Source: Papaver somniferum
Taxonomy: Eukaryota; Streptophyta; Magnoliopsida; Ranunculales; Papaveraceae
DNA length: 64,000 bases
Assembly (NCBI RefSeq): GCF_003573695.1
Contig: NC_039362.1
Location: forward strand, 5,990,088-6,054,087
Direction: 5' to 3'
Program-made: the position numbers and the translations under genes
Shown here: piece after piece, positions 23,141-33,230 of the stretch
Position numbering within the stretch: the stretch's first letter is position 1
Layout: the number at the start of each line of letters is the position of its first letter
The notes under the pieces: model-generated
What the model saw: the letters and a program-made list of their open reading frames with translations, nothing else
Database searches by the model: none
What the model was told of the DNA's origin: nothing

Positions 23141-25877
23141 CTAATCAACATAATTTGAATAATCATAGATATCATCATCTTGAGTAACTCCATCATTCTC
23201 AGCAACGAGTAGCCCTTTTTCAGTGTCCAACATCAATTCATCGGTATCATATCCATCATACTCCGAGTCGGTTGGAAAAGTAGACTTACTTCGAGAACTA
23301 CAAGCACCTCCACTACCAACTGTCTCACGTTCTTCACCCACTGTCTCTTGCAAATCATTGAAACTTACATTATCACCTAGCACATCCAATTCATTCAAAT
23401 TTCGTAAATCCAACCATTCATCATTATCATCACGCTCCTCCAGGAAAATAGGATCATTTGCTTTATCATCATCGTTATATTGTTGGATTTCTATGTAACG
23501 ACGCTGAAATTTCTTATTATATTGGATAAAGACACTATCATTCAACTTCTGTTGTTTTATGCGATTTCGTTTTTTCGAGTGCAACTGAAATACAAAAGAT
23601 AGTTGTCATGAGAACATAGGGGTCTGCAAGCATGTTATGTTTCCTAGTTCAATCATATCTCCAGTTGTTATGCATATTCAGAATATTACAAATCATTGCA
23701 AAAGATTAGAATACTTACATTTTGAAATGTGCTCCAGTTTCGCTCACATGGGGAAGCAGAACAAGTAAGACTCAATATTCTGATTGCAAATTTTTGCAGG
23801 TTAGGCACATCGATTCCTCCAAATGTAATCCACCAATCATCTGTTATAAATACAAAGAAAATAGTTATAAAAGATATGTAACAGAAATGTAATATAACTT
23901 TAAACTCACAGAACAAATAAGCTTACGAGGTTGATCCTTGGTTCTTCTTCTTTTGTAAGATGGACTTCCCAAGATTCCAACAGCATCAGCATACTTTCTC
24001 AATTCACTTGTTGCTTGATCAAGCTCATCTTCATTGGGTATAAGCCTTTCCATAGCTGTATGAAGTCCCCTTTTGATTTCTATGTACTTTTCATTACTAT
24101 CCATTTCATAAGTTTCAATTTTGTAGAATATGGATGGATTCAAATAATATGCAGCACAATGTAGAGCATGATTGAAGTTTTTCTTCCATCTTTTCTCAAA
24201 GCAAGCATTAATTACAGCCCAAGTATCATAATCTTCGCTGAAATTCTTCTCTAATTGATCCCTTGCTATTCTCATTGCATCATAAAAACAAGGCATCGTA
24301 GGTTTGCGCTCGATATCCACTAGCCTTACAACCTTAACTAAAGGCTTCAACACACTACAAGAGTAATCAACATCTTCCCAAAATGTACTACTTGTAACAA
24401 TTTTAAGTGCATTAATTCCAACATTTTCTTTTGCAAATCTACTTTTTGCCCACCTATCATTCACAATCATCATTTGTAAAGGATTTTTATACTTTTGAAG
24501 ACTTTCTAGTGTGTAATACTGAGTTGCAAATCTAGTCTTTGTAGACCTATGTAAGTCTCCACCTGTCATCTTCCTCATCAAGCACAACACTTGAAAATGA
24601 GCATAAATGTATGTAACAAGTCTTTTACCTAGAATGACGGCTGTCCTGATTCGTGTAAGCTTGTCACCAAGTTCTTCTAGCATCAACTGGACACAATGAG
24701 CACCACAAGGAGTCCAAAATAGATTTGGGTATTCAAGCATTAAATCCTTCCCAGCCTTTTTAAAGTTTGAACCATTATCGGTAATGAACTGAACCACATT
24801 TTCTTTCCCAACATCATTAATTACCTCCTTTACAAGCTCACGTATGAAATCAGCATCATTGGTTCTATCTGACGCGTCCACAGACTTCAAGAAAACTGAC
24901 CCTTTCGGACAATTCACCAAGAAGTTGATAAGATGTCGCTTTTTCCCATCTGTCCAACCATCGGACATAATAGAACATCCATACCTCTTCCAATGTACCC
25001 TAAATGTATCAACAAACTTCTTCATTTCTTCTAACTGCTCCTTGAAAAGATTTGTACGAATCTGATGGTAAGATGGCGCGGGCATAGCTAACATAACAAA
25101 AAAAAAAAAAGGCATAAGTAACAAAACAATTAAACCAAAAGTAATAAAAGATTACTGAGAGCACTATATACCTTTCCCATATTCACCAATTGCATATATC
25201 ATTTCTTGGAAACTTGGACAACGAACAGTATTAAAAGATATGGAATTCTCAGTCATCCAAGCTGAAATGCTTTTCCATGCATCTTTCAGTAACTTCTCTT
25301 TCGCTGAACTGTTTCTTTCAAGAGTGGCTTGCTGAGTTTTATGGTGGTCTGTCTGCATGAGTAAATCTATTGGACCCCTATAATTACTCTGTCTCTTGAA
25401 TTTTCTCTTCCTCTGACTCTGAACAACTTCTTGACTACCACTAGCACTGCCCACATTGGAAACCTTTTCAACTTCTTGCACATCAAGGTCCTCATTATCA
25501 GTATCAGCATCAGACTTCTCATCAGATTTTGTACGCCGATACATAGCATCAACATCATCCCTGTGAGATTTCTTTAACTTCTTTATATTGTCAGCTAGTC
25601 TAATTTCATTTATAACTTCAGCTGATGCTTTCAAACATGAAGAAACATTCCCCCTGATTTGTGTGATATGCTCCTTAAGCCTAGTAATTCCACCACCACG
25701 CATTTCTTTGTTACAAAGTACACAACTTAGTTTCTTCGGAAATGCAGGGTCTTTACATTTAGCCCATTTCCATGATGGATCTTTATTTTGAGTCTGAGTA
25801 GAGGATTGAGGCAGCATTGATCCACATGCAGTGTTTGAGGTGTTCGAATTGGATGCATTGGAAGAATCCATAACCAC
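23141..25877 (-). CDS. hAT transposase, four exons, apparently intact
   Basis: Proposed exons on the minus strand are 25877-25172, 25087-23927, 23840-23719 and 23584-23141, all with GT-AG borders. Together they give 2,433 bp, an unbroken frame of about 810 residues. Residues 34-85 are a BED-type zinc finger (C52, C55, H70, C81). A DUF659-like transposase core follows, with MSDGWTD and ITDNGSNFKK supplying the likely catalytic Asp residues and NACFEKRW the likely Glu. The third exon holds the hAT dimerisation motif (DWWITFGG...ASPCERNWSTFQN), and exon 4 starts LHSKKRNRIKQQKLNDSVF, typical of the family. The C-terminus is acidic. The protein should bind the TIRs and cut and rejoin the element. 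The Met at 25877 is the first in frame; an upstream non-coding exon is possible. Confidence 0.9.
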
Positions 25878-27835
25878 AACCTGAAATGAAAGAACTTAAG
25901 ATCTTAAACCGACTAGAGATAAAAGTTAAACTAATCTATAAAGACCTTAATCTTTTAACAAGTTTGACTAAAAATTAAGAAATACGGAGTGATGAAAATT
26001 ACTTAAGTATACAGGTTTGCATACTAACAGCACACCCTATTAAAAAAAGAAAAACAACACTGGAAAAATATAAAGCACATACAGAAAAGAACAGCTAGCA
26101 GCTTCTTATGTTTTCCAGACTCTTAGTTACACTCCAACTCTATTTGCCATTCGACAAATTGCAAAATCCCTAACAAATGGACTTTCGAAATAGTTTACAA
26201 ATAATTAAAAGACTGCAATAAGTAACTATCATCCAGGTCTTTCTATTAAGTGCAGTATCCTATCACAAAACACAGAAGGAAAACAACAACTAGCAATTGC
26301 TCTCATCTTCTGAACATTTTCTGCAGTTCAGAAATATTTCTGTTCCGGATACACCAACAACTAGACATGAAACTAGATTCAAGGAGCTAAACTTTAGGGG
26401 AATAATTCGAACAATCCACCACTGTGCAACAGAATCATATGAGTGCCTTCAATGGGTGGTTTGTTCCACCAACTTGTATAAACATGTTAGACACCAAGGT
26501 TATGTTCATCTTCCGAAAGAGGAATTTTGTTACCAAATGGTGCACTAATGTCGAGGAATAAGAACATGATCTCTAACACAACTCGTACCAAAGCCTAAAA
26601 TCTTTAACTCATCTAGAGAGGGACATAAGAATTCTTATTTTTAAAGCATTCATGAACCTAGATTACAGAAATGGTGCTTCAATCCATTATAAATAGAGTG
26701 ATGGAACAAGAAACATGCTTTCAGGATGCCGTGAGAAACAATCATACAACTACTATGTGGATGCAGTACCTATAATCTGTGCATATGAAGATAGATGAAC
26801 ACACTAAAACCAGGCCCAGACCTTTTATTCAAACTACATGCTCTTTTTTCTTTTGTCCTGTATCTTTATATTAGCTAGGCTCCTACAAATTAGTAAGTAA
26901 GTGCTTAATCAATGAAGGAATCTCCAATGAAAAAAATTAGGATGTCATGCAAGAACAAGCACTATGGTTGCTTAAATTTTCTATATCACTCTACAATGTA
27001 GAGAATTCAAGCACTATCCTGGGTAATTCACAACCAATTCATTGAATATAGAAGGTCTCTCTAGTTATCAACCACATCCTAACAACAATCTTTGATCTTC
27101 ACCAAGCTATCCACTGGCATCATCTGACGTATATAAATCAGTAGATGGACTGAATTGTGATCAGTCGGCCAAGGTAATTTTTAATGCAAACTTGTGGATC
27201 AATGATGGAGACATGAAAACAGGGAGATGACATCAAGGCCTGTTTATGGGTGACGGAATTTGATATCTGGATCAATGATTGAGACAACAACATCTTGTCT
27301 CTGACTTACAAGATGAAATCCAGATAACAACATCCTAATTTCTGAATAACAATTCCCAATTTAAGATAAATCCTAATTACACAAACCCTAAATTTAAGAA
27401 CATCAATCATCTCAACTTCGATTATAATCAATAAAAACATCATGCATCAGTCTATTTTAACAAAAATAAAGAAAGGGTTTGGATTACTTACTTGTTTTCT
27501 GATTGAAAACCTAATCTTCTATGAACAAAATCACAACAGCTCCATATCTCAAATTCTCAATTTAATTCATGAAACTCTTTGTCTCTACTCTCTAGCATCC
27601 GACCAAGTCACCAAACTCTCTAGTCTCGATATCGATCTATATGTATATCGCTGGAAATTTTGCTAACTCCCTCTCTTTTTCTTCTTTTTCTTCTCTCGAA
27701 TTCTCGATCCCTTTCTGTTGCTCCCTCGATATCGATCTATAAGCGAGTCACTCAAGTCACTTAACTCGAACGGTGTATGATCTCGCCCGGAATTCCGGGT
27801 TTTTTGTCCAATCTCGGCCGGAATTTCGGTTCCTT
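25878..27835 (-). other. hAT element leader region, no gene
   Basis: It lies between the transposase start codon and the right TIR. Open frames of 65-83 codons (26297, 27442) have no recognisable content. As the transposase is read leftward, this stretch is its 5' side and should hold the promoter and possibly a leader intron. A CT-rich stretch at 27660-27730 precedes the GC-rich terminal region. Confidence 0.5.
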
Positions 27836-28355
27836 ACCGGGTATTTTCCGTCTCGGCGGAAAGTAGCATTTCGTGTTAGCTTGGTCCGGAAACGGAATTT
27901 CCGGCGGAATTCCGGCCGAGATGGCCGAAATTGACTACATTGATCCAAACCCACATACCAAGCATGTCCATCCTTAACAGGGTTAAACCAACGAAAATCA
28001 GCCCTTGAATCTCCTTAAAAGTCGTCCAAATTTCAACCCTAAAATATGTTCCGTGAAAACAAATTCTCCCACCAATTTTCTGTTTTAAATTTTGAGAAGA
28101 AAGTGACCTCCCCCTATCCAGTCCCGGTCTGTGTATAGTAGCTGCTTGGAAATGGGTTACCCCTTATCCAAAGTGAGAGTCCCAATATCAAATGTCCTTC
28201 CAGGTATCTTTAACAACTTTTCGAGCCAATTTTGCCGCAAAAGTTTATTCCTCCAAAAACACCTACAAAGGCATAAAATACCAAAATTAGTACAAAAATG
28301 GGTACTGACAATATACACAAAAGAGATGAAAATAGACACATAAATGCGTCTATCA

Positions 28356-28718
28356 ACCATGCCTGCATGAAAGAGGTCGGAATGTAAGTTTCAACCTTAT
28401 GAGATCTTTTAACCGAGCGGACATCTGGGAAAAACAGATCGAGGTGACAATATAAGCCGCCCAAGAACATAGGCGCAAGTGGAAAAAAAACGCCGCGGGA
28501 TAACAACACTGCTATTGGAACTAACTCTCTCTTGATAGTATCCTACTGACTATACTAAAACACATCATGGCAAAGCCAAAACAAGATATAAGCATCCAGC
28601 TCCGCAAGAGGGTTCTTTTCCTTCTGTTGAGGAGGCAAAACCTTTCCATCCACCAACCGCGGAGCCAAATACTTGATCCAAATGGGAAAGGAAGCGCGAC
28701 GATTGATATTGGTGACCC
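28356..28718 (-). pseudogene. PMD core, upstream part
   Basis: On the minus strand it translates as RWVTNINRRASFPIWIKYLA, then PRLVDGKVLPPQQ, then LAELDAYILFWLCHDVF. After two stops it resumes as IKRELVPIAVLLSRGVFFPLAP, MFLGGLYCHLDLFFPDV and HKVETYIPTSFMQAW. The A(Y/F)...WL...VF and LA.G...PLAP..LG.LY order is that of the plant mobile domain. The two stop codons between the halves could be decay or an unrecognised intron. The frame is cut at 28718 by the truncated Athila LTR. Confidence 0.75.
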
Positions 28719-29157
28719 ATCTAAACCCCAACACCGGGATGACGGAGGAAGCCATGTTTCACAATTGATGGTAATTATAATTGATTCTTATGACTTTTTT
28801 CATTGCTTTTCAATCGATTTATGATTTTCATTGATTATTTGTGATTTTGTTTGATAGTGTATGCTTAGTCTAAGAACTTTTGATGCACTATGCTTATGAT
28901 TTATATCTACTGCTTTATAAAATCTACTTTTGGCAAAGGAATAGAGTCTATAAAAGAGCTAGTATTGTTATGAATCATCGTATGAACCAATTGATTGTGA
29001 AGTTTGGTGGAATCCTAAGTCCCAGTCTATCGTAATATTGATATCATTTTTGTTATTTGCTATTTTAATCGGAATATAAGTCTAGAATCGAGTCTTCACA
29101 AGTCCGAGTTGCACGAACTCTACTTATCACTTTTTACAACAACATAAAATCACATCA
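28719..29157 (+). repeat. 5' LTR remnant (last 439 bp) of the Athila-type element
   Basis: It begins inside the LTR at 'CTAAACCCCAACACCGGGAT' and runs to ACATCA, closely matching 35594-36033 with scattered substitutions. The first ~990 bp of the LTR are missing and PMD coding sequence abuts directly. Confidence 0.9.
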
Positions 29158-29185
29158 ATTTTTGGCGCCGCTTACGCGAACTTGT
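29158..29185 (+). other. Primer-binding site region of the Athila-type element
   Basis: Directly after the LTR come ATTTTTGGCGCCGCTTACGC. TGGCGCCG matches the start of the tRNA-Asp type primer site usual in plant Gypsy elements (TGGCGCCGTTGCC...). The following bases differ, so pairing would be shorter than normal. Confidence 0.65.
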
Positions 29186-30433
29186 TTTTAGGTTTTCGAT
29201 TTTTTTTTTAGATTTTTTATATTTTTTGTTCTTCTTTACGCGTTTGAGATTTTTCGGTTCTTTTTCAGATTTGGAGCGAAGCCAAAAGGAAAGAAAAAGT
29301 GTTATAAGAGGAAAGCATCACCAAAGAAGGAAAAAAAAGAGGAGTCCAAAGGAGTGAAGAAAAATATTTTTGTATATAATTTTATTTTTCTTAGAATTTT
29401 TTATTTATTTATTTCTAAGAACTGTAATTAGGGTTTTGTTTTTGTAAATTTTTATTTTTGAACCTTTTTATTTTTTTTATTTTTTTGGGACATTGGACTT
29501 TAGACTTTAATTTTTTTTACCCTACGGAAGGGTACCCTTAAATACAAAACTGTTTGCAGGGAAGGACGACGATTACGATATCGTCTCGGCCCCTCGGGTT
29601 AGTACATTGACAGAGGAGTCAGTGGCCCGAGTCGACTACAACCGATTCATCCCTCGTCTGGAATGGGAGGTAAGATTCTGAACACTCGCGAATCCCCTGT
29701 CAGCGAGTTATTGTATTCCTTAAGGTGCATATCTATTGAGGTTCTGAATACAGACATTTATTTTCCTAGTAAAGGAAAAGGCCTGGCCATACAGGATAAG
29801 GGTTCGGATTTCATCACCGTTCTCTTCTTGCCCGCCTTAGGAAAACGATACCGAACGCGAATCCAAGCTTAAAATTTTGACTAGAACAAGACCGATAAGG
29901 TAACGATCTTATAGGAAAGTCGTTCAAAAGAATCGCATTGGGTATTTTGTTAGCATAACTCAAAGTTCAGGAAGATTACTGGAAGTCAATTAGAGCCTCC
30001 TTGTAACCCAGGGAAGCGTTGCCAAAGAGGTAGGGGTATCAAAGCTCCTCTGAGCTTCTCCTACTTCTATTAAACTTACTTTACTCGTATCGTCCTGCGA
30101 GGTTTGCTATAATTGTACCCAGTTGCCTCTTGGAAGAGTAGAAGCTGGTCTAGAAAAAATTTAAGTGGACCCATCATGCTTTTTGTTTGCTAGAAATCAA
30201 TAGGTTTGATTTGGTTGAGTCATCCTTGATTTTCGATTGCTTATCCTTCCAATTTAGGAAATTCTTATGTATTCCTGAACGTAAAAGAGACGCCCTAGGT
30301 AGATTTGTTAAGGAAAAACCTAGCAGTTCTAAGCGTCTCGAATACATTGACCTATCCGATTTTCGGAGAGTCCTGTTTTGAACGTTCTCCTTTTACTGAG
30401 GAGAGAATCCCCAATACTCCGTTAGTATCATAA
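29186..30433 (+). other. Leader of the Athila-type element, no gene
   Basis: A long leader lies between the primer site and gag. Frames at 29663-29872 and 30187-30381 are short, and I recognise no product. Long leaders are usual in Athila elements. Confidence 0.5.
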
Positions 30434-31190
30434 ATGACTACTTTGAAAGCTTTGTTGAATCCGACTAGGACTACTCGTCCCTCGGGTATTAAGTTAGCTG
30501 ACACAACGACCAATTATGAACTTAAACCTGTGACCATACAGATGCTCCCGATCTTTTTAGGGAAAGAAAATGAAAACCCCTATTTCCATGTTAGGGACTT
30601 TTAAGAAATTTGCAGTACCCTAAGAATTAGAGGCTTAAATGATGATGCTCTGAAACTTAGGTTATTTCCCTTTTCCCTAAAAGATAAAGCCAAGTCGTGG
30701 CTGTATAGTTTGACTTCTGAGTCAATCGAGACATATGAACAACTTACATATGCCTTTTTCAATAAGTTTTTCCCTAGGCACAAAACATCGTCAATTAGGA
30801 CGCAAATCTGCACTTTCTCACAACAAGAGGGAGAATCTTTGTATAGGTATTTGGAAAGGTTCAATGATTTGGTAACACAATGTCCTCACCATGGTTTAGA
30901 AAAGGTTAGGCTAGTTCAGATCCTTTATGAGGGTTTAGATTATTCCACAATAACCACGGCAGAAGCTCTGTGTACTGGTGGGTTTGAGAACCAAACTGTT
31001 GATGCAGCAAATGACATTTTTGAATGAAGCCGCCGAAAAGACCCAACAATGAGAAAATAGTAGGGAACCCGGAAAACAATTCTTCTAAACAGAGGAAACG
31101 TTAATAGGGTAGAAAGAGGCTATGAATCAGATTCCAAGATTGCAGCAATATCTAAAAGGTTAGAAGCTCTAGAAATGGGTCACACTGGTG
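30434..31190 (+). pseudogene. Athila gag (capsid part), broken
   Basis: The ATG at 30434 opens a frame reading MTTLKALLNPTRTTRPSG, then VTIQMLPIFLGKENENPYFH, then after a stop LRIRGLNDDALKLRLFPFSL, KDKAKSWLYSL, FFNKFFPRHKTSSIRTQI and CPHHGLEK. These are strong Athila-lineage capsid signatures. The stop at 30602-30604 (TAA) stands where a Glu is usual, and a further stop at 31025 and a frame change before 31188 break it again. The copy cannot make a full gag. Confidence 0.88.
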
Positions 31191-32573
31191 GGTAGATTGG
31201 AGCCTTTTTGGGAAGAAAAAAATAATGAAGAGCAATCCAATGCTCTTTATAATAACACTAGACTCGATAATCGTCAGAAATTTGACCCATATTCAGAAAC
31301 CTATAATCCTGGGTGGAGAAACCATCCGAACCTTTCATGGTCTAAGGGCCAGAGTCAAGGTCAGTTTAGTAATCCTAAAGCTCCTCCAGGTTTTGGTTAT
31401 ACTAAGAATCCTTCGGGACAATCTCAATTTCAGAATCATTCTGATAAGAAAATTTTAAGTCTAGAGGAATCTCTCGCTTTGTTAACCCAACAAACTGCAA
31501 TTTTTCATCAATCGATGATACAAGGTTTAGATGAAAATAAAAATATGGTCCAGGATAACTCTCAGGCTATTTCCGAGTTAAAAACCCATGTTGGTCTGAT
31601 AAATGAGTCTTTGAGAGAAAAAGGTAGGTTTCCTAGTCAAACACAACCCAACCCTAGAGGGGTTCATGAAGTAGGTACAAAACAATTGAATGCTATTAGA
31701 ACCCTTAGGAGTGGTAGAATTGTAGAAAATAAGGTAACCATGCCCGATAGTGAACATAATGTAGTTCACCTCTCAGGATCTCACCTCTCAGGACCATCCA
31801 TAGCTGAGGAGACCGATAAAGTTTCTGATGATGTCAATTCGGTCCCTGTGAGGTCTGATTTTGTGCCTAGAGCCCCATTTCCACAGCTACTAGTACCAAC
31901 AAAGAATGAATCCAACTTTAATGACATTATGGAGGTTTTTAAGAAAGTTACCATAAACTATCCGTTACTAGAAGCAATTAGGAATTTTCCGGCTTATGCC
32001 AAGTTCCTCAAGGATATGTGTACGCGGAAGCGAAAGCTTAGTGTCCCTAAAAAATCCTTTTTAGCCTGTCATGTAAGTTCGATCATTCAGAATACCACGA
32101 GTCCTAAGTATAAAGACCCAGGTGCCCCTACCATTGCTTGCATGATAGGAAAACACAGGGTTGAAAAAGCTTTACTTGACTTAGGAGCTAGTGTTAACTT
32201 ACTTCCGTACCATATGTACTTACAACAGGGACTTGGTGAATTGAAACCCACCAAGATAACACTGCAGTTAGCTGATAGGCCTGTTAAAATTCCTCGTGGT
32301 GTGATAGAAGTTGTTCTTATTGAGGTCGACAAGTTTATTTATCCTGTGGATTTTGTAGTCCTTGATACACAACCTGTCCCTGACCCAGAGAATCAAATAC
32401 CGGTGATTTTAGGTCGCCCATTTTTAGCCATGTCTAATGTTGTTATCAACTGTAGGACCGGACTTATCAACATATCCTTTGGTAATATGACCACTGAACT
32501 AAATGTCTTTAATATTACTAGACAACCTTCTGATGATTTTGAGGAAGTGAATATGATTAGTACTTTGGTTTAG
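31188..32573 (+). pseudogene. Athila gag C-terminus and aspartic protease
   Basis: This is a 461-codon open frame. Its first half is the polar gag tail (LEPFWEEKNN, GWRNHPNLSW, APPGFGY, then a Ser/Thr/Gln-rich region). From about residue 315 it is the protease, with active-site LDLGASVNLLPY followed by KPTKITLQLADR, IPRGVIE..L, FVVLDTQPVPDP and ILGRPFLA. DLGAS in place of DTGAS is the normal Athila form. The true start is lost because gag is interrupted upstream. It ends at 32573 and is not followed by an RT. Confidence 0.88.
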
Positions 32574-32603
32574 GATTTAGTTCAGGATAATTGGGACAAC
32601 ACT

Positions 32604-33230
32604 TTGTTTGGTGATTCTTTAGATGAATTTGATGAGACAATTATCTTAGGTAAGAAAGATGACCAAACTTTAGAACTAAAAGAAGCTCTCAAATATTTTA
32701 AGGACTCTACAGACCCAGAAATTCAGGCACTGGTGTTAGGTCTCTCTATGAGTAATGATGACCCTAAGTTTGGGGGTAGAGAACTGGAAGAAGCTCTTGA
32801 GTATTTTAAAGACTTTGAGGATCCGGAAATTCAATTAATAATTAGAGGTTTGTCTGAGAATACTGACTACCCTAATTTTGGGGCTAGTGATGGTAAAGTA
32901 TCCTTATTAGAAGTTCCTAACTTGGGAATCGAGTCTAGTGTGCCTGAGGTATTACTTGAGTCTGTCCCGATTCCACAACCCGATCCTCCTGAAACTGTCC
33001 AGGAAATGGGAACTCATAGTTCGGAAAAATATGTTTGTCAAGACACTCATATGAAGCCTAAGAGGGCGTCAGAGATAAATCCAGTTGTCTTACAAGAAAG
33101 TTTAGATCAGGTTGTGCTTCGTTTGTTAATTTTTCTAATCTTGTGCAGTTGTCTCATATTAGTGGCAGTGTTATTTGGTTTTGATGACCCACAGTTATTT
33201 CGACTACTGATATATTATTTGATTACTTGA
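32604..33230 (+). CDS. Extra ORF of the Athila-type element, acidic with C-terminal hydrophobic segment
   Basis: This 208-codon frame follows the protease frame by 30 bp and is in the same frame (only the stop at 32571-32573 separates them), so it may be the natural C-terminal extension of gag-pro. It is acidic, with two imperfect repeats of about 36 residues (EALKYFKDSTDPEIQ and EALEYFKDFEDPEIQ). It ends in a strongly hydrophobic run (LRLLIFLILCSCLILVAVLF) that could span a membrane. I do not recognise a family. Athila elements are known for extra 3' ORFs, some called env-like, but nothing here shows a glycoprotein. The normal place of RT and integrase is empty. Confidence 0.5.
   Translation: MFGDSLDEFDETIILGKKDDQTLELKEALKYFKDSTDPEIQALVLGLSMSNDDPKFGGRELEEALEYFKDFEDPEIQLIIRGLSENTDYPNFGASDGKVSLLEVPNLGIESSVPEVLLESVPIPQPDPPETVQEMGTHSSEKYVCQDTHMKPKRASEINPVVLQESLDQVVLRLLIFLILCSCLILVAVLFGFDDPQLFRLLIYYLIT

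Larger units (their letters stand above)
22836..27942 (-). mobile_element. Complete hAT DNA transposon, 5,107 bp, TSD ATCCAAAC
   Basis: The left end is CAATGTAGTCGATCTCGG. The right end, read inward on the other strand, is CAATGTAGTCAATTTCGG. The 8-bp duplication ATCCAAAC occupies 22828-22835 and 27943-27950 without a mismatch. The TIR starting with CA, the 8-bp TSD and the encoded transposase all fit the hAT superfamily. Subterminal regions at both ends carry repeated TCTCGG and CCGG-rich motifs. The transposase gene occupies 23141-25877. The remaining 2 kb (25878-27700) has no supported reading frame and is probably leader or intron. The copy looks potentially autonomous. Confidence 0.95.
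21753..28355 (-). mobile_element. Solo Athila-type LTR, minus orientation, split by a hAT transposon
   Basis: On the minus strand it starts TGATAGACGCATTTATGTGT at 28355 and ends ACATCA at 21753. After removal of the hAT element and one TSD copy it is about 1.49 kb, like its relatives. Flanks are ACCAC on the left and ACCAT on the right, a TSD with one change. It is about 86 bp from the plus-strand solo LTR. It matches the 3' LTR at 34602 in the 'GGATAAGGGGTAACC' and 'GACGCATTTATGTGTC' blocks. The part 22660-22830 is poorly conserved. Confidence 0.88.
17820..28718 (-). pseudogene. Antisense PMD-type gene of the large Tat element, interrupted
   Basis: Minus-strand pieces in order are 28718-28356, 21752-21672, 20247-19483, about 19340-18900 and 18554-17820. 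The first has plant-mobile-domain features: LPLA/FPLAP followed by LGGLY.HLD, an HKVETYIPTSFMQAW segment, and WEHLIEYASDP continuing in the next piece. The third has YNPDCVTREVGFDHGVPP, matching the conserved Y.P..V.RQFG.DQ.IP pattern of this family. The last is a coiled-coil-like tail (residues about 180-244 of that frame). Removing the two LTRs and their TSDs restores continuity. In-frame stops after 'CHDVF' and loss of the 5' end show it is dead. The fragment at 633-1279 is homologous. Confidence 0.75.

Noticed and set aside
32604..33230. A viral-type envelope glycoprotein in the Athila element
   Set aside because: There is no signal peptide, no cleavage site and almost no Cys; only one C-terminal hydrophobic run supports it.
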